NCBI GenBank assembly: GCA_019638235.1
Contig: JAHBUE010000001.1
Location: 1 to 64,000 of the forward strand
DNA length: 64,000 bases
Origin: Cyclobacteriaceae bacterium
Lineage (GTDB): Bacteria > Bacteroidota > Bacteroidia > Cytophagales > Cyclobacteriaceae
Reading direction: 5' to 3'
Shown here one piece after another: positions 59,947-64,000 of the stretch. Numbering within the stretch: position 1 is the first letter of the stretch; every line of letters begins with the position of its first letter. The notes under the pieces are model-generated. The model ran no database searches. It saw only the letters and a list, made by a program, of their open reading frames with translations, and was not told where the DNA came from. The translations under genes and the position numbers were made by a program.

Positions 59947-61926
59947 ATGCAATTCAACAGGAACACCCTTTCCGACAAAGAGCTCCGGCACCTCTACGAA
60001 GCCATTGTTTACCCCCGGCTGATTGAAGAAAAAATGCTGATTTTGCTGCGGCAGAATAAAATCAGCAAATGGTTTAGCGGCATCGGGCAGGAAGCCATTG
60101 CCGTTGGCGTAACCGAGGCGCTTAACGCAGATGAGTATATACTGCCCATGCACCGCAACCTCGGTGTTTTCACTTCGCGCAATATGCCGTTCGACAGGCT
60201 TTTTGCGCAGTGGCAGGGAACCCTGATGGGCTACACAAAAGGCCGCGACCGCTCCTTTCACTTCGGCACAAACGAGCACCATATTGTCGGTATGATTTCG
60301 CACCTCGGCCCGCAAAACGGAGTAGCCGATGGTATTGCATTAGCCACGAAACTGAAAAAAGAAAACAGGGTAACCGTTGTTTTTAATGGCGATGGCGGAA
60401 CCAGCGAAGGCGACTTTCACGAAGCGGTTAACGTAGCTGCCGTATGGGATTTGCCCGTAATTTTTATTGTTGAAAACAATGGCTACGGATTGTCCACACC
60501 AAGCAATGAACAATTCCGGTGTAAAAGTTTTGTCGATAAAGCCATTGGGTATGGTATTGAAGGTGTACAAGTTGATGGAAACAACATATTAGACGTTTAC
60601 AGCACCGTAAAAAAACTTACTGAAGACATTCGTAAAAACCCCCGGCCGATACTGTTAGAGTGCATCACGTTCCGTATGCGAGGACACGAAGAAGCCTCCG
60701 GCACTAAATACGTTCCGAAAGAACTTATGGACACCTGGGCAAAAAAAGACCCGGTAGAGAATTACGAAAAGTTTTTATCAGCAGAAGGTGTATTGGGTGA
60801 AAAAGACATTGAGAGCATTCGTAAGAAAATCAAAAAAGAAATTGAGGCAGGGCTGAAAACAGCCTTTGAAGAAACACATCCTCAACCCGATACACAACTT
60901 GAATTACAAGATGTTTACGCTCCTTACTCCTTTAACCTGACAGAACCCGCAACAAATTCAACTTCTGAAAAAAGATTTATTGACGCTATAAGCGATGGAC
61001 TCCGGCAAAGCATGGAACATTTCCCTAACCTTGTTTTGATGGGACAAGATATTGCCGATTACGGGGGTGTGTTCAAAATCACTGACGGCTTTGTAAAACA
61101 ATTTGGAAAAGAACGTGTACGCAATACGCCTATCTGCGAATCGGCCATATTGGGTGCCGGGCTTGGCCTGTCTGTTAAAGGCATGAAAGCAATGGTAGAA
61201 ATGCAGTTTGCCGATTTTGTTTCTGAGGGCATCACGCAACTTGTTAACAACCTCGCAAAAGCGCATTGGCGCTGGGGGCAAACCGCAGACGTAGTGGTGC
61301 GTATGCCAACCGGTGCGGGTACGGCAGCCGGCCCGTTTCATTCGCAAAGCAACGAAGCCTGGTTCTTTCATACCCCCGGTTTAAAAATTGTTTATCCTTC
61401 TAATCCGTATGATGCAAAAGGATTGTTGTGCGCTTCGATAGAAGACCCAAACCCCGTAATGTATTTTGAACACAAACTGTTGTACCGTTCCATTAAAGAA
61501 ATGGTACCCGATGATTACTATACTGTTGAAATCGGCAAAGCAAAACTTGTTCGCGAGGGTTCAGACCTTTCCGTTATTACTTACGGCATGGGTGTTCATT
61601 GGGCTGCTGAAATTCTTGATTCGATGGAAAACGTTCAGGCCGATATACTTGACTTGCGAACGTTGCTTCCCTGGGATAAAGATGCGGTTGAAAAAACCGT
61701 GAAGAAAACAAACCGCGTGCTCGTGCTGCATGAAGACACCCTCACCGGGGGCATTGGCGCAGAAATCAGCGCGTGGATAAACGAACATTGTTTTCAATAT
61801 TTAGATGCCCCCGTTATGCGTGTAGCCAGTTTGGATACCGCCATTCCGTTTGCGCCAACGTTAGAACGCAACTTCTTACCGAAAGGGAGAATTAAAGCCG
61901 TCATTGAAAAAGTAATAACATATTAA
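59947..61926 (+). CDS. Fused 2-oxo acid dehydrogenase E1 alpha-beta
   Basis: A 659-residue fusion of both E1 subunits of a 2-oxo acid dehydrogenase complex, decarboxylating pyruvate or branched-chain 2-oxo acids. The alpha part (about 1-320) carries the TPP/Mg motif GDGGTSEGDFHEA...N (148-178). The beta part (about 335-659) carries GQDIADYGG, a transketolase pyrimidine domain and a C-terminal domain (VLHEDTLTGGIGAEISAW). Such fusions are typical of Bacteroidota and are most often annotated as branched-chain or pyruvate E1. No E2 or E3 gene is in the window. Confidence 0.93.
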   Translation: MQFNRNTLSDKELRHLYEAIVYPRLIEEKMLILLRQNKISKWFSGIGQEAIAVGVTEALNADEYILPMHRNLGVFTSRNMPFDRLFAQWQGTLMGYTKGRDRSFHFGTNEHHIVGMISHLGPQNGVADGIALATKLKKENRVTVVFNGDGGTSEGDFHEAVNVAAVWDLPVIFIVENNGYGLSTPSNEQFRCKSFVDKAIGYGIEGVQVDGNNILDVYSTVKKLTEDIRKNPRPILLECITFRMRGHEEASGTKYVPKELMDTWAKKDPVENYEKFLSAEGVLGEKDIESIRKKIKKEIEAGLKTAFEETHPQPDTQLELQDVYAPYSFNLTEPATNSTSEKRFIDAISDGLRQSMEHFPNLVLMGQDIADYGGVFKITDGFVKQFGKERVRNTPICESAILGAGLGLSVKGMKAMVEMQFADFVSEGITQLVNNLAKAHWRWGQTADVVVRMPTGAGTAAGPFHSQSNEAWFFHTPGLKIVYPSNPYDAKGLLCASIEDPNPVMYFEHKLLYRSIKEMVPDDYYTVEIGKAKLVREGSDLSVITYGMGVHWAAEILDSMENVQADILDLRTLLPWDKDAVEKTVKKTNRVLVLHEDTLTGGIGAEISAWINEHCFQYLDAPVMRVASLDTAIPFAPTLERNFLPKGRIKAVIEKVITY

Positions 61927-61968
61927 CTCCTGAGGCCTCAAACTTGTATTTTACAACAAAGGGTCTTT

Positions 61969-62667
61969 TCACTCCCCCTTTTTTCTAAAAAAGGAAGTCC
62001 CCGTTTCGTGCTTTAGTATCAAATTATTATCCTTTATCTCATAATCATATTCCGAATTCATGGAACTACTAACTAGAATTAACCTGGACTTATTTGTTAT
62101 CCAACTATTTTTAAGGCTCGAAAAATCAAAATTAGGCTTTATCTTTAGTAGAGAAGGGAAACGTAAAAAATATGTTCCATCAGATATTATTACATACGAC
62201 ATGCCTTCCATATCACCCTTAATAGGGAGGGTGGACCCATTCTTATCATTCATTTTCCACAGAACCCACTCCCCGACTAGTCTTAAATCAAGTGTAGCCT
62301 TTCCCAAAAACTTAACAGGGTTTTTAGAAGGATTTGGTGACACTCTTTTCAACTTACTTTCTTTTACATGGTCGTTAAATTTTAATGAAAGGATTAAGGA
62401 ATCTTCAAATAGACTCCCATTAAAAACCCAGCCCTCCTGATCAATTATCATTGTGCCACTAATTGTGTCTTTTGATACGTTACCAAAAAAAACAACCCTT
62501 TCCTGTGCATTAAGAAAAATAGTGCCAGCTATCAAACTACCCGTTGCACGTATGCTTACCGCATTTTTTTCTGTGAAAAGTGTGCCAACATAAAGCCCAT
62601 CAAAATTTTGAGTAAAAGCCTGTGTATAACACAGCATTAAGAGGTAAAAAACTCTGGCGCATTGCAT
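61969..62667 (-). CDS. Hypothetical secreted protein
   Basis: A 232-residue protein with signal peptide (CARVFYLLMLCYTQAFTQ). The mature half consists of repeated short beta strands with small loops (LYVGTLFTEKN, GSLIAGTIFLNAQ, VVFFGNVSKD, SGTMIIDQEG), followed by a lipocalin-like closing half (GEWVLWKMNDKNG, DGTYFLRFPS). I do not recognise a family. The gene is convergent with the E1 gene and AT-rich. Confidence 0.65.
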   Translation of the reverse strand: MQCARVFYLLMLCYTQAFTQNFDGLYVGTLFTEKNAVSIRATGSLIAGTIFLNAQERVVFFGNVSKDTISGTMIIDQEGWVFNGSLFEDSLILSLKFNDHVKESKLKRVSPNPSKNPVKFLGKATLDLRLVGEWVLWKMNDKNGSTLPIKGDMEGMSYVIISDGTYFLRFPSLLKIKPNFDFSSLKNSWITNKSRLILVSSSMNSEYDYEIKDNNLILKHETGTSFFRKKGE

Positions 62668-62753
62668 TTGGAAATGAGTGGAAACTTACCCCAAACAAAA
62701 ACTTAAAAAATGAGTTTTATTAAAAGTCATACTCAATCTCATTCAAAAAAACT

Positions 62754-63029
62754 TTAAGAGTCACACTCAGTCATAAGGAGGTAATCGTAAATCAACATCA
62801 GTGAGTAATATACCGCTTGTTGAGGAGAACCCTCAGGAGAGTTCATCCATCCGTTAAAAGCATCACCCCAAGCTGCAAAATAAGCAAGGCAATTATCAGT
62901 AGGGGCGGCATTCTGAAAATGTTTCGATTTAGAAATTTCTACTGATCTAATTTCACGAGCATCAGTACTGTTCATCATGGAACAGAGAACAATGAATGTA
63001 ATGACGATTAAACTAATGGTTTTTTTCAT
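62754..63029 (-). CDS. Small secreted protein, two Cys
   Basis: A 91-residue protein with a clear signal peptide (KKTISLIVITFIVLCSMMNS, cleavage after TDA). The mature ~60 residues are aromatic-rich (YFAAWGDAFNGWMNS) and contain two Cys that could form a disulfide. It has an excellent promoter 38 bp upstream. I use the ATG at MKKTISLIV; the frame opens 18 bases earlier. No family is recognised; roles as diverse as a toxin, an inhibitor or a cell-wall peptide are possible. Confidence 0.65.
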   Translation of the reverse strand: MKKTISLIVITFIVLCSMMNSTDAREIRSVEISKSKHFQNAAPTDNCLAYFAAWGDAFNGWMNSPEGSPQQAVYYSLMLIYDYLLMTECDS

Positions 63030-63066
63030 TGGCATCGCTTTTAACATTAGTAAAATTTACTACAAA

Positions 63067-63096
63067 CAAAAGTAGATGATTTTATAGGAACTTCAA
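63067..63096 (-). promoter_or_regulatory. Promoter of the small secreted protein
   Basis: TTG, 19 bases, TACTTTTG on the minus strand: an exact consensus match. Confidence 0.65.
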
Positions 63097-63244
63097 AATC
63101 ACCTTCTATCCCCTGTTGCAAAGTGCTTTGTGAGCTGCCCTACTTATTCCACTATTTCCTTATTAGGCATGTCACTTTGTCAAATCTATTGAGATATGTC
63201 TATCGTAAAGAATTCAAAATTTTCTCGCATTTAATTGCCTTGCC

Positions 63245-63451
63245 ATGAAAGGGAAATACCAAAGAATATTTAAAATTAGCGCTTCCATTCTTTGGATTAT
63301 TTTTGGCGTAACCTTCATAATCAGGTTTTATAAAACCGAAGATCGTTTTTTACTGTGGGCCGGTTTATTCATTGCCATAGCACATACAATCTCGCTACTT
63401 CTTTTCCTGTTCCGCAAACCTGCTGCTGAAAACGATTCGTCCGATACTTAA
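63245..63451 (+). CDS. Small two-helix membrane protein
   Basis: A 68-residue protein with membrane helices at about 10-26 and 35-55, a basic N-terminus (MKGKYQRIFK) and a polar acidic tail (AAENDSSDT). It matches no family I recognise. The upstream 190 bp contain no other gene. Confidence 0.55.
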   Translation: MKGKYQRIFKISASILWIIFGVTFIIRFYKTEDRFLLWAGLFIAIAHTISLLLFLFRKPAAENDSSDT

Positions 63452-63554
63452 TCATCATTCCAGGCGTTTAACAAAACGGGCTTTGATCGAAAACCATTAA
63501 AACCGCAACAATGCCCAAAAATTGCTATCTTTCCCTGTTTTCTTAACAAGAAGG

Positions 63555-64000
63555 TTGACACACGCTACCCCATACTCACGGTTTTCTGGCAAGGCTCTGC
63601 TATACGCATGTCTGGTGATTTTCCTATTGGGTATTGGTGCGATGCCAGCCCTGGCGCAAAACACCAAAGGCGACCAGCCTGCAAAACCTTCGCGCGAGGC
63701 ACGGTTCAAATCGAAATCGTCATCAGCAAAATCGAAAGGCGCTGGCAAACGCATTGGCTCCGGCAAGAAAGTAAGGGCTGCAACGGCCACACAAAAAGGC
63801 GAAAAAGCCGGTAAGCCGGTTAATCCGCTTTATCGTACAAAACCTGCACAAGGAAAAGAAAAGGAGCGCGCATGGAAAGGCGACATTACCGGCAGAAGAA
63901 TTCCTGCTACCCGGTCGCAATCTGAAAAGGCACGCAACGTATATCCGCAAAGCGGAAGGTACATGGGGCAGAGAGGCCCGTCAGAAAAAGATCCGCAGCA
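63555..64000 (+). CDS. Secreted basic protein, cut by the right edge
   Basis: An open frame from a TTG preceded by AAGAAGG, continuing past the window. The first 35 residues form a signal peptide (LLYACLVIFLLGIGAMPALA, then QNT). The mature chain is unusually rich in Lys, Arg, Gly and Ser (KSSSAKSKGAGKRIGSGKK) with scattered NPLYRTKP and ARNVYPQSG. No ATG is available before the signal peptide. A TATCTTTC resembling a -7 element lies 22 bp upstream of the TTG. Family unknown. Confidence 0.6.
   Translation, partial: MTHATPYSRFSGKALLYACLVIFLLGIGAMPALAQNTKGDQPAKPSREARFKSKSSSAKSKGAGKRIGSGKKVRAATATQKGEKAGKPVNPLYRTKPAQGKEKERAWKGDITGRRIPATRSQSEKARNVYPQSGRYMGQRGPSEKDPQ

Overview
The window looks like a chromosome segment of a Bacteroidota bacterium, most likely of the order Cytophagales. 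The evidence is Bacteroidota-type promoters (TTG, about 19 bp, TAnnTTTG), a T9SS C-terminal sorting domain, a TonB-dependent receptor/DUF4249 pair, GLPGLI, DUF2480, DUF4295, DUF6048 and DUF6452 proteins, BshC (bacillithiol), and near absence of Shine-Dalgarno sequences. The genus cannot be fixed from this sequence alone.

Layout. 0.3-6 kb: a leftward housekeeping run rpmH-rnpA-S41 peptidase-tsaB-DUF2480, then a PfkB-family kinase and a GDPD esterase. 6-12 kb: an outer-membrane barrel and GLPGLI protein divergent from a histidine kinase/response regulator pair. 12-17.4 kb: lipoproteins, a small barrel protein, a serine hydrolase, a YbjN-like protein, an NADP oxidoreductase divergent from an HxlR regulator, and a DUF1905 protein. 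17.5-25.7 kb is accessory: tRNA-Val with a split copy of its 3' end, REP-like palindromes, gene remnants, a complete IS3-family element with a 4-bp target duplication, and a restriction-modification pair packaged like an integron gene cassette. 25.7-46.3 kb is mostly core: AsmA-like protein, DUF2461, MurF, a T9SS-sorted FG-GAP protein, rpmB-rpmG-DUF4295-ftsY, RimO, BshC, MTHFS and a receptor operon. 46.3-48.8 kb: aguA and aguB, separated by a four-helix-bundle (23S rRNA IVP-like) gene lying between arrays of an 8-bp repeat. 48.9-50.4 kb: two cassette-like units in tandem. 50.4-62 kb: CPBP protease, gltD-gltB, mnmD, ispF, an M16 peptidase and a fused E1 dehydrogenase. The right end holds small secreted or membrane proteins and a gene cut by the edge.

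The most interesting signal is a set of three cassette-like units (22903-25635, 48968-49864, 49865-50400). Each has a promoter-poor gene or operon followed by a long imperfect inverted repeat. The first 13-15 bases of each unit are complementary to the outer arm of its own repeat. That is the signature expected if each unit was once a circle with one intact attC site, cut after G in G^TT. No integrase gene is visible, so this is an integrase-less (CALIN-like) set or a related cassette system whose core sites match only the invariant GTT/AAC. A second strong signal is the 8-bp repeat tract inside the start of aguA, which could make that gene phase-variable.
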